From positions 1-45,772 of the forward strand of contig JASLIW010000048.1 of the NCBI GenBank assembly GCA_030152865.1: a stretch of 45,772 nucleotides of DNA. The letters run 5' to 3'. Below, piece after piece: positions 24,621 through 32,117 of the stretch; position 1 is the stretch's first letter, and every line of letters begins with the position of its first letter. The notes beneath the pieces were generated by a model. The model worked only from the letters and a program-made list of their open reading frames with translations. It had not been told where the DNA came from and did no database searches. The translations under genes were made by a program, and so were the position numbers. This DNA comes from Bacteroides sp. (GTDB taxonomy: Bacteria > Bacteroidota > Bacteroidia > Bacteroidales > Bacteroidaceae).

Positions 24621-26456
24621 TTATAAGCTTTGCATATCATTGAGTTTTTTATAGTATCCTCCACGAGCTAAAAGCTCATCATGCTTACCTCGCTCTACGA
24701 TTTCACCTTCAAAGAGCACACATATTTCGTCGGCATTCTTAATGGTTGAAAGACGATGGGCTATAGCTATCGTTGTGCGAGATTTCATCAGGTTTTCTAA
24801 AGCATCCTGTACCAAGCGTTCAGATTCAGTATCTAAAGCTGAAGTCGCCTCATCAAGAATTAAGATAGGTGGATTTTTCAAAATAGCTCTTGCAATGCTA
24901 ATACGCTGGCGCTGTCCTCCCGATAGTTTACCTCCCCTATCTCCAATGTTCGTTTCATAGCCCTGCTCATACTCCATGATGAAATCATGTGCATTCGCTA
25001 TTTTTGCTGCTTCTATGACCTGCTCCAAGGTGGCTGACTCTACACCAAAAGCGATATTATTAAAAAAGGTATCATTAAAAAGAATTGCTTCTTGATTTAC
25101 ATTACCAATGATACTCCTTAAGCTAGGTATTTTTAAATCGCGTATATCAATTCCATCAATCTTAATGCTGCCTGCCGTTACGTCATGATAACGAGGTAAT
25201 AAATCAACTAAAGTAGACTTACCCGAGCCTGATTGCCCAACTAGAGCTATAGTCTGCCCTTTTTTGATATTTAGGTTAATACCTTTCAATACTTTTCTAC
25301 TGCCATCGTAACTAAAGTCTACCTCGCTAAACTCGATTGTGTCATTGAGTGTAGTAATGGCCTGGGCATTCGCTTTCTCTACAATAGAACTTTCCGCTTT
25401 TAATATCTTATCGATACGTTCCATTGAGGCCAAGCCTTTAGGTATGCTATAACCTGCCTTAGAGAATTCTTTAAGGGGATTGATCAAGCTGTATAGCAGT
25501 GTCATATAAACAATAAAAGTTGGTGCATCTATGGTCGAGTGTTCTTGTAGAATTAAAGTACCTCCAAACCAAAGCACAATTACAATTAAGATGGTCCCTA
25601 AGAACTCACTCATCGGGTGTGCCATAACTTGGCGAGTAGCTACCTTGTTAATTGCCGAACGGTAATCATTGCTAGATTTCAAGAAACGCTCTGACATCTT
25701 TTTTTCTGCAACAAAGGCTTTTATAATGCGAAGACCTCCGAGAGTTTCTTCCATCTGAGACATCGATGTACTCCATTTTTCCTGTGCATCTAGAGACTGA
25801 CGTTTGAGGTGTCGCCCTACAACACCCATAAACCAACCCATGATAGGAAGAACTACTAAAGTAAATAAAGTTAGCTCCCAACTGATAAATAAGAGTGCTG
25901 AAAAGTATACAATAATCAATATTGGATTCTTAAGCAACATGTCAAGTGAACTCGTCACAGAGGTTTCTACCTCAGTGACATCACCACTCATACGGGTAAT
26001 AATGTCTCCCTTCCGTTCTTCAGAAAAGAATGACAAGGGTAAATCTATTACTTTATTATATAAATTTACACGGATATCACGAACTACACCCGTACGGAGA
26101 GGAATCATCATGGCTGATGATCCAAAGTAACAGGAGGTTTTAAGCAGAGTCATCAGCACCAAGAAAAAACCAATTAACATCAAAGTAGTTGAGGTCCCAT
26201 AAGTATTAATGAGATCTGTTACATAATAGTAAAGGTTATTATGGATGATTACCTTAAAACTAAATTCCGTAGAATTCCAAGGAATAAAGTAATACACCTC
26301 ATGACTGGACTCAAAGAGGATTGATAAAATAGGCGCTATCAAACTAAAGGAGAAAATATTTAATACCGCAGATAAAAGATTTAGAACCGTAGCCCAAATA
26401 ACATAACCCTTATAAGGAGGTATAAATCTTTTTAATACTTTAAGGAACTCTTTCAT
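24621..26456 (-). CDS. MsbA-like ABC transporter (fused permease-ATPase)
   Basis: This 611-residue half-transporter has six membrane segments in the first 330 residues and a C-terminal nucleotide-binding domain. It has Walker A GQSGSGKST (about residue 407), the signature LSGGQRQRISIARAIL, Walker B ILILDEATSALD and the H-loop IAIAHRLSTI. It belongs to the MsbA/lipid exporter class, which flips lipid A-core or other lipids across the inner membrane. It is the last gene of the seven-gene LPS-type cluster, 18 nt after the cytidylyltransferase gene, which supports a glycolipid substrate. Several MsbA-like genes are usual in Bacteroidota, so whether this is the essential lipid A flippase is open. 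Confidence 0.9.
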   Translation of the reverse strand: MKEFLKVLKRFIPPYKGYVIWATVLNLLSAVLNIFSFSLIAPILSILFESSHEVYYFIPWNSTEFSFKVIIHNNLYYYVTDLINTYGTSTTLMLIGFFLVLMTLLKTSCYFGSSAMMIPLRTGVVRDIRVNLYNKVIDLPLSFFSEERKGDIITRMSGDVTEVETSVTSSLDMLLKNPILIIVYFSALLFISWELTLFTLVVLPIMGWFMGVVGRHLKRQSLDAQEKWSTSMSQMEETLGGLRIIKAFVAEKKMSERFLKSSNDYRSAINKVATRQVMAHPMSEFLGTILIVIVLWFGGTLILQEHSTIDAPTFIVYMTLLYSLINPLKEFSKAGYSIPKGLASMERIDKILKAESSIVEKANAQAITTLNDTIEFSEVDFSYDGSRKVLKGINLNIKKGQTIALVGQSGSGKSTLVDLLPRYHDVTAGSIKIDGIDIRDLKIPSLRSIIGNVNQEAILFNDTFFNNIAFGVESATLEQVIEAAKIANAHDFIMEYEQGYETNIGDRGGKLSGGQRQRISIARAILKNPPILILDEATSALDTESERLVQDALENLMKSRTTIAIAHRLSTIKNADEICVLFEGEIVERGKHDELLARGGYYKKLNDMQSL

Positions 26457-26474
26457 GTGTGAATTAATTTTATT

Positions 26475-26972
26475 TTATGAACGCTTATCTTCTTTCCAGT
26501 CTTTATCATGCTCCTCTTCCCTTTGGAGGGCTGCCTTAACTATCTTTGATGCGCTTTCTATAATTTTCTTCTTAATGCTTGTGGTACTAATGCCTGGGGT
26601 ATAGGGAAAATATACTACACTTTTATTGGGCTGATTTTCCATCCACTCTAAGCCCGCCAGATACTTGTCTTTCCAATCATCACCAATAGTAACAATATCA
26701 ATTTCCTCACGCTGTAATTGAGCGATTTCTGTTAGTTTAACCTGCTTTACTACTTTGGTTACACAACCTATAGATTCTACAATACGTATACGTTGTTCAA
26801 AGGGGATAATCGGTTTCATTCCTTTATACTCTTCGATTAATTCATCCGTACTTACTCCGACAATCAATTCATCACCAAGGTTGGCAGATTTTTCAAGGAT
26901 GTTTAAATGTCCTACGTGAAATAGATCAAAAGTTCCTGAGGTAAATACCCTGATTTTCTTCTTGTTATTCAT
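26475..26972 (-). CDS. TagD-like cytidylyltransferase (glycerol-3-phosphate type)
   Basis: This 165-residue nucleotidyltransferase has the HxGH motif (HVGH, residues 19-22) in TSGTFDLFHVGHLNILE and the second CTP-binding motif GISTTSIKKK near residues 127-136. Both are typical of TagD, which makes CDP-glycerol from CTP and glycerol 3-phosphate for teichoic acids. The usual Arg before that motif (RTxGISTT) is Tyr here, so the substrate may differ, for example phosphoethanolamine, serinol phosphate or an aminoalkylphosphonate. A charged C-terminal tail (REEEHDKDWKEDKRS) extends past the core fold. It lies 3 nt after the aminotransferase and in the same operon as a TagF-like transferase, so the three very likely form one pathway. 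Confidence 0.85.
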   Translation of the reverse strand: MNNKKKIRVFTSGTFDLFHVGHLNILEKSANLGDELIVGVSTDELIEEYKGMKPIIPFEQRIRIVESIGCVTKVVKQVKLTEIAQLQREEIDIVTIGDDWKDKYLAGLEWMENQPNKSVVYFPYTPGISTTSIKKKIIESASKIVKAALQREEEHDKDWKEDKRS

Positions 26973-26975
26973 ATT

Positions 26976-28019
26976 TTAAGGTTTCAGTTGTTCTACAGTA
27001 TGTATTGCTTCAGCCAAGGCTATTAAGTCTTCCTCCGTTTGAACCCCTAAGTGAGAGACTCTAAAATAGTTTGGTGTTCCACCTGGCATAATCGTAAACC
27101 CTCTTTTCATTAACTCCTCAAATAGGATATCACCATTTTGATGTAAGAAAAAACCTGTAATGCAGTTGGAGGGAGTTTCAGCTAGCTGAGGCCAATTATA
27201 CTTTTTACATAAAGATCGGAAAAAGAGTGCCTTTTGTTGGACAGAATCTATTACCGTATCAACACCTAGCTTGCTTAACCGCAATAAGCGCTCATGCAAC
27301 TGCAAAAACAAGCTCGTAGCTGGACTGTAAGGGGTCTGACCACGACTGAGATTTTTTAAGTTTTCATCAAAATCAAAATAGAAACTGTTATGAGCAAAAG
27401 GATAGTCTTCTAGGTTTTTCGCTAAAATAACTATCGAGAGCCCAGGTAAGATATTCAGTCCTTTTTGGCTGCTTGTAATGCAAATATCTACACCGCATTC
27501 ATCCATATTAAAAGGGTCTGCCAGAAAAGAACTAATTACATCCACTACTAAAGAAACCTGGTATTTCTTACACAGTTTTCCTATTCGTTTAATGTTGAAT
27601 AACTGGCCAGACGAGGTTTCATGGTGTTGGCACAACAAAACATCGGGCTGCTCGTTTTTTATTACACTTTCTAACTCATCATAGTTTATATCTACTCCAA
27701 ACTTTAATTCATGTACGAAGTGTGCACACTTATAGTAGGAACACAGGTCTCTCCATCTATATCCAAAAGACCCTCCTGCTATAACTAAGGCTTTCTGCTT
27801 GCTCGAAACATAATTAGCAACTACAGCATCCATCGCTCCCGTTCCTGAACCAGTATAAAATATGGCCTTTCCTTGGGGGCATCCTATTAAGTTGAGCATC
27901 ATCTGCTCAGACTCCTTTACAACTTGTGAGAAAAAAGAAGTGCGCATATAAGGAAGCTGCTGAGCACCTATAGCTAATATGTCTTCTTCAATATTTCCTG
28001 GAAATACAAATAACTTCAT
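26976..28019 (-). CDS. Class V PLP aminotransferase (PhnW/serinol-phosphate-type), substrate unknown
   Basis: This 347-residue fold-I PLP enzyme resembles 2-aminoethylphosphonate and alanine-glyoxylate aminotransferases. It shows the cofactor loop FYTGSGTGAMDAV, the HHETSSGQL segment, the PLP-phosphate Asp in VVDVISSFLADPF and the Schiff-base lysine in TSSQKGLN (Lys186). It lies 4 nt after the TagF-like gene and 3 nt before the TagD-like gene. No phosphoenolpyruvate mutase gene is seen, so classical phosphonate synthesis is not shown. An established parallel is the Campylobacter capsule enzyme that aminates dihydroxyacetone phosphate to serinol phosphate. By analogy this enzyme could supply an amino-alcohol phosphate for CDP activation; that is inference. 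Confidence 0.8.
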   Translation of the reverse strand: MKLFVFPGNIEEDILAIGAQQLPYMRTSFFSQVVKESEQMMLNLIGCPQGKAIFYTGSGTGAMDAVVANYVSSKQKALVIAGGSFGYRWRDLCSYYKCAHFVHELKFGVDINYDELESVIKNEQPDVLLCQHHETSSGQLFNIKRIGKLCKKYQVSLVVDVISSFLADPFNMDECGVDICITSSQKGLNILPGLSIVILAKNLEDYPFAHNSFYFDFDENLKNLSRGQTPYSPATSLFLQLHERLLRLSKLGVDTVIDSVQQKALFFRSLCKKYNWPQLAETPSNCITGFFLHQNGDILFEELMKRGFTIMPGGTPNYFRVSHLGVQTEEDLIALAEAIHTVEQLKP

Positions 28020-28023
28020 TATT

Positions 28024-29085
28024 TTATTTTTTTATCCAACCAAAGGTTTTGATACTCGTATATTTCCGCCAAAGGTTTAAGTTACGCTTTGGAGGCACTC
28101 CATTCCGATTTATATAATCTTGAACAGCTTGATACATTCGCTGACAGACTTTTCCATCTAAGTAAGGGTCATAATTGTCAACTATCCACTTTCTTCTTTC
28201 TTTTGCCTCTGGATCAGTTAGAGCCTTATGAATAGCCTCTTTCAGTTGTTGAGGCTCCTGAAAGTCAGTCCAATAAATATCCTTTGCTATGCTTCGCAGA
28301 GTTACAACAGGACGATTGAGGAGTAAGAATTCATATACAGTTGAGGAGGTATCGCTAATCATTACATCAGACATTAACTGATACTTACTTACATTGTTAT
28401 CAGATGCCCAAACTATATTGGGCTCCTGATGAGCTAATTCCTTATATTCCTTCACCCACTCTTCCTTGGTCAAGGGATGAAATTTTAAAAGAAGTACAAT
28501 ATCTTTAGTCCGAGCTAAGTCAAGTAAAGCTTCCTTAAGAAAGGGAAGTGAGGTCAATGATGGCGAAAAAGTGGGCGCATACAACACAATCCCCTTTTTA
28601 CCTTTTTCTTTTAATAAAGCTTCTCGCTCTTGATCAAAGCTATGGAAGTGTTGCTTGATCCAATCTTGCTTGGGCCATCCCGTCTCAACGACTTCAAAAT
28701 CTCCATACTTCTGAGCTAACTGAGTAAACTTCTTTGTAAAATAAGGCCCCTGTGTTAGGTATAGATCAAAGTAGCGACGAATGACCCAATGGTCTTTCTT
28801 CTCGGCCGCATAACCATGAAAGACTTGGACTTTAACACCTGGGAGATAATAGGGTACAATATTGCCCGGCACATAAATAACTTCGGGATTAAAGTCATAT
28901 ACAGCTTGAATAGAAGTAGTATAGCTAGCTGTTTCCCTCCAAGGGAACTGTGATTCATCTATTTTAGGTGCATGTATATACCACAAGGCTGGCATACCCT
29001 GCTTTTGTGCATACTCATAAAGAGGGTATAATATATCCAGAGCATACTTGTTTTCACAAAAAAGAACAACTCTCATTCTACTCAA
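28024..29085 (-). CDS. CDP-glycerol glycerophosphotransferase-like (TagB/TagF) transferase
   Basis: This 353-residue GT-B-fold enzyme is of the type that transfers an alcohol phosphate from a CDP donor. It shows the family blocks FHGYAAEKKDHW, TGWPKQDW, LYAPTFSP, LLKFHPLTKE (conserved His) and SDTSSTVYEFLLLNRPVV, which bind the CDP moiety. In Gram-positives these enzymes build teichoic acid chains; in Gram-negatives they add glycerol phosphate or similar groups to LPS or capsule. It lacks the long N-terminal extension of poly-glycerolphosphate polymerases and is closest in size to priming enzymes, so one or a few additions are likelier than a polymer. Its start overlaps the kinase gene by 8 bp. 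Confidence 0.85.
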   Translation of the reverse strand: MSRMRVVLFCENKYALDILYPLYEYAQKQGMPALWYIHAPKIDESQFPWRETASYTTSIQAVYDFNPEVIYVPGNIVPYYLPGVKVQVFHGYAAEKKDHWVIRRYFDLYLTQGPYFTKKFTQLAQKYGDFEVVETGWPKQDWIKQHFHSFDQEREALLKEKGKKGIVLYAPTFSPSLTSLPFLKEALLDLARTKDIVLLLKFHPLTKEEWVKEYKELAHQEPNIVWASDNNVSKYQLMSDVMISDTSSTVYEFLLLNRPVVTLRSIAKDIYWTDFQEPQQLKEAIHKALTDPEAKERRKWIVDNYDPYLDGKVCQRMYQAVQDYINRNGVPPKRNLNLWRKYTSIKTFGWIKK

Positions 29086-29833
29086 ATTTAAGATTATATT
29101 TCACACCTCTCTTCTTAGCTTGTCGCTTCCAAAACTTGTTCCTTGCTTGCATTGTCCACGCTACACACTGATTTGGATCGGCATTGCGCAAACGAGCATA
29201 CTCTAGTGCTAAGGCTTTGAAAGTAGAGGGCTGCCCCCAAAGACGCGCAAAGTTTTCACAGCCTTCCTTAATGCTAACTGGTCCAAAACGCATACGATTG
29301 ATATCGACTAAGCAGAAATCGTAGGTGTCCTCTTCATTTTTATGCAGTAATATGTTTCCTGGAGAATAATCCTTATGATAAACCTCTTGTTTGTGAAGCT
29401 TGGCGGTAAACTGGGCTAAAGATAGAATTAGCTTAGGTATATCAGTAGCCTCTAGGTTGCCTATTTCATACAGCTGACTTTGATAAGAGGATTGAACACT
29501 TACAAAGTAAGAGTAGTGGATTAGTCCATTCACCCTTTGTTCTAAGTAAGCTATAGGCTCTGGAGTTGGGATCCCCTTGTCTGCCAAGATAAAAGGATAT
29601 TCGTAAGCTCTTAAGCCTTTTGGTTTCCTAATAAAACGATACACCAATCTATTTAAGACAAAAGGAATGCCATATCGTTTCACATTTACCTTAAAGCCAT
29701 CCACATCAAACACCTTTATTAAGTTACGTCCTGTGTAAATAGTTTCTCCAGACGACTCAAAAACCTCAGGTAATCGATCAATAAATGAGGAGAGCTTCTC
29801 AAACTTAGGGTTAAGTATCTTCTTGTATATCAT
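29078..29833 (-). CDS. Kdo/LPS core kinase-like protein
   Basis: This 251-residue protein has the eukaryotic-kinase-like fold of the KdkA/WaaP LPS kinase family. The catalytic loop is YHKDYSPGNILL (about residue 155), the metal-binding DxN is in LVDINRMRFG, and an N-terminal nucleotide-binding half contains KVNVKRYGIPF and GLRAYEYPFILADKGIPTPEPI. Such kinases phosphorylate Kdo or inner-core sugars of LPS at the cytoplasmic face of the inner membrane. It lies 1 nt after the GT9 gene and overlaps the TagF-like gene, so all three are coupled. Many Bacteroidota carry a single phosphorylated Kdo, which makes a Kdo kinase the best guess. Confidence 0.85.
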   Translation of the reverse strand: MIYKKILNPKFEKLSSFIDRLPEVFESSGETIYTGRNLIKVFDVDGFKVNVKRYGIPFVLNRLVYRFIRKPKGLRAYEYPFILADKGIPTPEPIAYLEQRVNGLIHYSYFVSVQSSYQSQLYEIGNLEATDIPKLILSLAQFTAKLHKQEVYHKDYSPGNILLHKNEEDTYDFCLVDINRMRFGPVSIKEGCENFARLWGQPSTFKALALEYARLRNADPNQCVAWTMQARNKFWKRQAKKRGVKYNLKFE

Positions 29834-29834
29834 A

Positions 29835-30878
29835 TCAACTTGGCTGTAAGCTGAAGTCGCGCTCTATTCTATCAATAATAGTTGTTGGGTCAATTTGATT
29901 TAAACAAGCATAGTCTTTTCTATAGCATTCCTTCTGTCCATAGACAGAACAGGGACGACAAACTAAATCCTCTACTTGTATTGTATTTGTGGGTAACTGT
30001 TTCCAACCTAGGAATCCAGCGTAAGGGTGAGTAGCACCCCAAATAGAGAGTACGGGAGTATTAACTAATGAGGCTAAATGCATGTTGGAGGAGTCCATAG
30101 AGAGCATCAGGTCAAGATAGCTCATTAGAATAAGCTCTTTTTCCATGTCTAGCTTGCCGATCATAGACATCACACTTGGGTACTTTTCCTTCCAGGCATT
30201 AAAGACAGCCTCTTCTTTTGCTCCACCTCCAAATAAAAATATTTTCACACGCTCGTCTTGTGCAAAATGAGCAATAACCTGCTCCATCTTTTCTAGAGGA
30301 TAGATTTTACCCTTATGTTGAGCAAAAGGGGCAATCCCTAGCCAACGCTGATTTTTTTCTCCTACAACCTGAACAATCTTTGAAAAATCTCCTTTTCCTT
30401 CTCCAAAAATGGAATCAAAATTGGCAGAGATTGGAAAGCCGAGTTCTTCTAAAACCTCCGTATAACGCTGGAATAAGCTTTTTTGGCGTACAAATACTTT
30501 ATTAGTCTTACGCACTAACTTACGCTTATCAGCTCTTCCTTTGAAAATAGTAGCTACAGGAGTTCCATCTAGCTTAAATCTTAAGCCTAGGTACTTAGTT
30601 CTAAGTACATTGTGAAAGTCAGCCACATAGTCAAAATCAATTGACTTTAATTCTTTATACAAAGTGTTGAGTCCTTTAATACCCTCATGTTTGCCTTTTA
30701 AGTCAGCTCCCATAAAGTGGACATTTTTAGGCATCTCTTTGAAAATCGGCTCCATTTGCTTTCTACTAAGAACAGTAATCTCTAGCTCCGGATATTGCGA
30801 AGCTAGAGAGTGGACGATGGGCACTGTCATGGCCACATCTCCAAGAGCCGAAAATCGTATAATTAATATACGTTTCAT
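29835..30878 (-). CDS. Glycosyltransferase family 9 (heptosyltransferase-like)
   Basis: This 347-residue GT-B enzyme starts RILIIRFSALGDVAMTVPIV, the hallmark opening of ADP-heptose:LPS heptosyltransferases (GT9). GIAPFAQHKGKIYP and the C-terminal block LMLSMDSSNMHLASLVNTPVLSIWGATHPY bind the sugar nucleotide. A CRPCSVYG...CYRKDYACL cysteine cluster near the end is frequent in Bacteroidota members. It acts in the cytoplasm on the growing LPS core. It lies 7 nt after the DUF4254 gene and 1 nt before the kinase gene. The donor may be ADP-heptose or another sugar; the organism's core composition is not known from this window. Confidence 0.9.
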   Translation of the reverse strand: MKRILIIRFSALGDVAMTVPIVHSLASQYPELEITVLSRKQMEPIFKEMPKNVHFMGADLKGKHEGIKGLNTLYKELKSIDFDYVADFHNVLRTKYLGLRFKLDGTPVATIFKGRADKRKLVRKTNKVFVRQKSLFQRYTEVLEELGFPISANFDSIFGEGKGDFSKIVQVVGEKNQRWLGIAPFAQHKGKIYPLEKMEQVIAHFAQDERVKIFLFGGGAKEEAVFNAWKEKYPSVMSMIGKLDMEKELILMSYLDLMLSMDSSNMHLASLVNTPVLSIWGATHPYAGFLGWKQLPTNTIQVEDLVCRPCSVYGQKECYRKDYACLNQIDPTTIIDRIERDFSLQPS

Positions 30879-30885
30879 CTGTTAT

Positions 30886-31491
30886 TTATTTCTTGGCATA
30901 GAGTACTGGATTCAAGTTTGGATCGTTGTACATCTTCATTTGTTTGTACACCTTCATATACTTGCGACCAGCCTCAATATCATCTATTAATTGATCTATA
31001 GCGGTAGATAAGTCCTTTTGTTGCTCAAGCAATACATCTAATTTACCTTGACAAGCTGTTCTCACATCTTCTGGAGCATCCTTACGAGTAGCTTCTTCTC
31101 GCATATGGTAAATCTTCAGAGTCAAAATAGATAGTCTATCTATTGCCCAAGCAGGGCTTTCTGTATTGATAGTAGCATTTTCTTTTACAGCTACAGCTTT
31201 ATATTTATCTAGGAAGTAACTATCTATCAACTCTACTAAATCTGTACGGTCTTGATTTGATTTATCAATACGTCTCTTTAGTTTAAGAGCTGCAACAGGA
31301 TCAATGTTTGGGTCACGAATAATGTCTTCGAAGTGCCACTGAACAGCATCAATCCAGTTTTTCAAGTAAAGATAGTACTCTATTGTTTTCAACTCATAAG
31401 GGTTATTCATAGTTGCATCTACGCTATCCTCTATGTGATAATCATTAGTTGCTTCTAAAAAGATTTTGTTACAAAGACTGCTAAAGCTCAT
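30886..31491 (-). CDS. DUF4254 family protein
   Basis: This is a 201-residue, mostly helical soluble protein of DUF4254, a Bacteroidota family without an established function. Recognisable segments are LYLKNWIDAVQWHFEDIIRDP, KRRIDKSNQDRTDLVELID and WAIDRLSILTLKIYHMREEA, which together look like a helical bundle. It lacks a signal peptide, membrane segments and catalytic motifs I can name. It is the first gene of the seven-gene cluster, 7 nt before the heptosyltransferase-like gene. A role as an accessory or regulatory factor in LPS core synthesis is suggested only by this position. The predicted operon promoter lies about 100 nt upstream. Confidence 0.8.
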   Translation of the reverse strand: MSFSSLCNKIFLEATNDYHIEDSVDATMNNPYELKTIEYYLYLKNWIDAVQWHFEDIIRDPNIDPVAALKLKRRIDKSNQDRTDLVELIDSYFLDKYKAVAVKENATINTESPAWAIDRLSILTLKIYHMREEATRKDAPEDVRTACQGKLDVLLEQQKDLSTAIDQLIDDIEAGRKYMKVYKQMKMYNDPNLNPVLYAKK

Positions 31492-31591
31492 AATTTCAGT
31501 TTTATTTAGTGATTAAATGTAGTTTTACCGTCATTGCATTTAAAGTAGATGCTCTACCTCATTTAGTAGATCAAACCATTAAATAGCCAAG

Positions 31592-31599
31592 CAAAAATA
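31592..31599 (-). promoter_or_regulatory. Probable -7 promoter box of the DUF4254-GT9-kinase cluster
   Basis: The minus strand reads TATTTTTG, matching TAnnTTTG. It lies between the rpsO terminator and the DUF4254 start, with a predicted leader of about 95 nt. The rest of this AT-rich gap shows no other feature. Confidence 0.4.
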
Positions 31600-31641
31600 C
31601 TTAAATCTTTACTCTATCCCAAGAGTATACCCCTATTAAGT

Positions 31642-31669
31642 AAAAAAGCTCCTATATAGGAGCTTTTTT
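31642..31669 (-). terminator. Intrinsic terminator of rpsO
   Basis: A perfect 28-bp palindrome (6 A, then GCTCCTA and its complement, then 6 T) follows the rpsO stop codon at 31691. It has T-runs on both sides and separates rpsO from the LPS-type cluster. Confidence 0.88.
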
Positions 31670-31690
31670 CTTTCTTTTAGCTTAGAAGTA

Positions 31691-31960
31691 TTAACGTCTA
31701 AGTCCAAGAGCTTTTACGATGGCACGGTATCTTTCGATATCAGTGTCATATAAATAGTTAAGTAAACCACGACGTTTACCTACTAAACGAGTAAGAGCTC
31801 TCTCTGTGCTATAATCTTTTCTGTTGAGCTTCATATGCTCAGTTAAGTGAGAAATACGGTATGAAAACAAAGCTATCTGGGCCTCAGCTGAGCCAGTATC
31901 AGTGTTAGACTTTCCGTATTTATCAAAGATTTCTTGCTTTTTAGCTGCGTCTAAATACAT
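31691..31960 (-). CDS. rpsO: 30S ribosomal protein S15
   Basis: S15 binds 16S rRNA early in assembly of the 30S platform. The 89-residue length is standard, and the sequence has the family blocks YGKSNTDTGSAEAQIALFSYRI, LTEHMKLNRKDYS and the C-terminal LVGKRRGLLNYLYDTDIERY. It is a single gene with its own -7 box (32005-32012) and terminator. It is divergent from typA across a 157-bp gap. Confidence 0.98.
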   Translation of the reverse strand: MYLDAAKKQEIFDKYGKSNTDTGSAEAQIALFSYRISHLTEHMKLNRKDYSTERALTRLVGKRRGLLNYLYDTDIERYRAIVKALGLRR

Positions 31961-32004
31961 AATTTGTAGCTTTTATTAATATATAATTAATTCTTTTGAG
32001 CATG

Positions 32005-32012
32005 CAAAGATA
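32005..32012 (-). promoter_or_regulatory. Probable -7 promoter box of rpsO
   Basis: The minus strand reads TATCTTTG, matching TAnnTTTG, and gives a leader of about 40 nt before the rpsO start at 31960. Confidence 0.55.
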
Positions 32013-32088
32013 AATATTCTTTTGAACTTACGTGCATGATTATCAGAATATTTTCATCAAAACACCATTTAATACAATCCCTTTTTAG

Positions 32089-32096
32089 TACCTTTG
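32089..32096 (+). promoter_or_regulatory. Probable -7 promoter box of typA
   Basis: TACCTTTG matches TAnnTTTG. It overlaps a possible TTG start at 32094, which is therefore unlikely to be used, and places the true start at the ATG at 32118 with a leader of about 15 nt. Confidence 0.55.
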
Positions 32097-32117
32097 CCAG
32101 CAAATAATAGGTATTAT

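Noticed and set aside
24621..31491. Complete phosphonate biosynthesis
   Set aside because: The aminotransferase resembles PhnW, but no phosphoenolpyruvate mutase or decarboxylase is encoded here, so phosphonate synthesis cannot be claimed.
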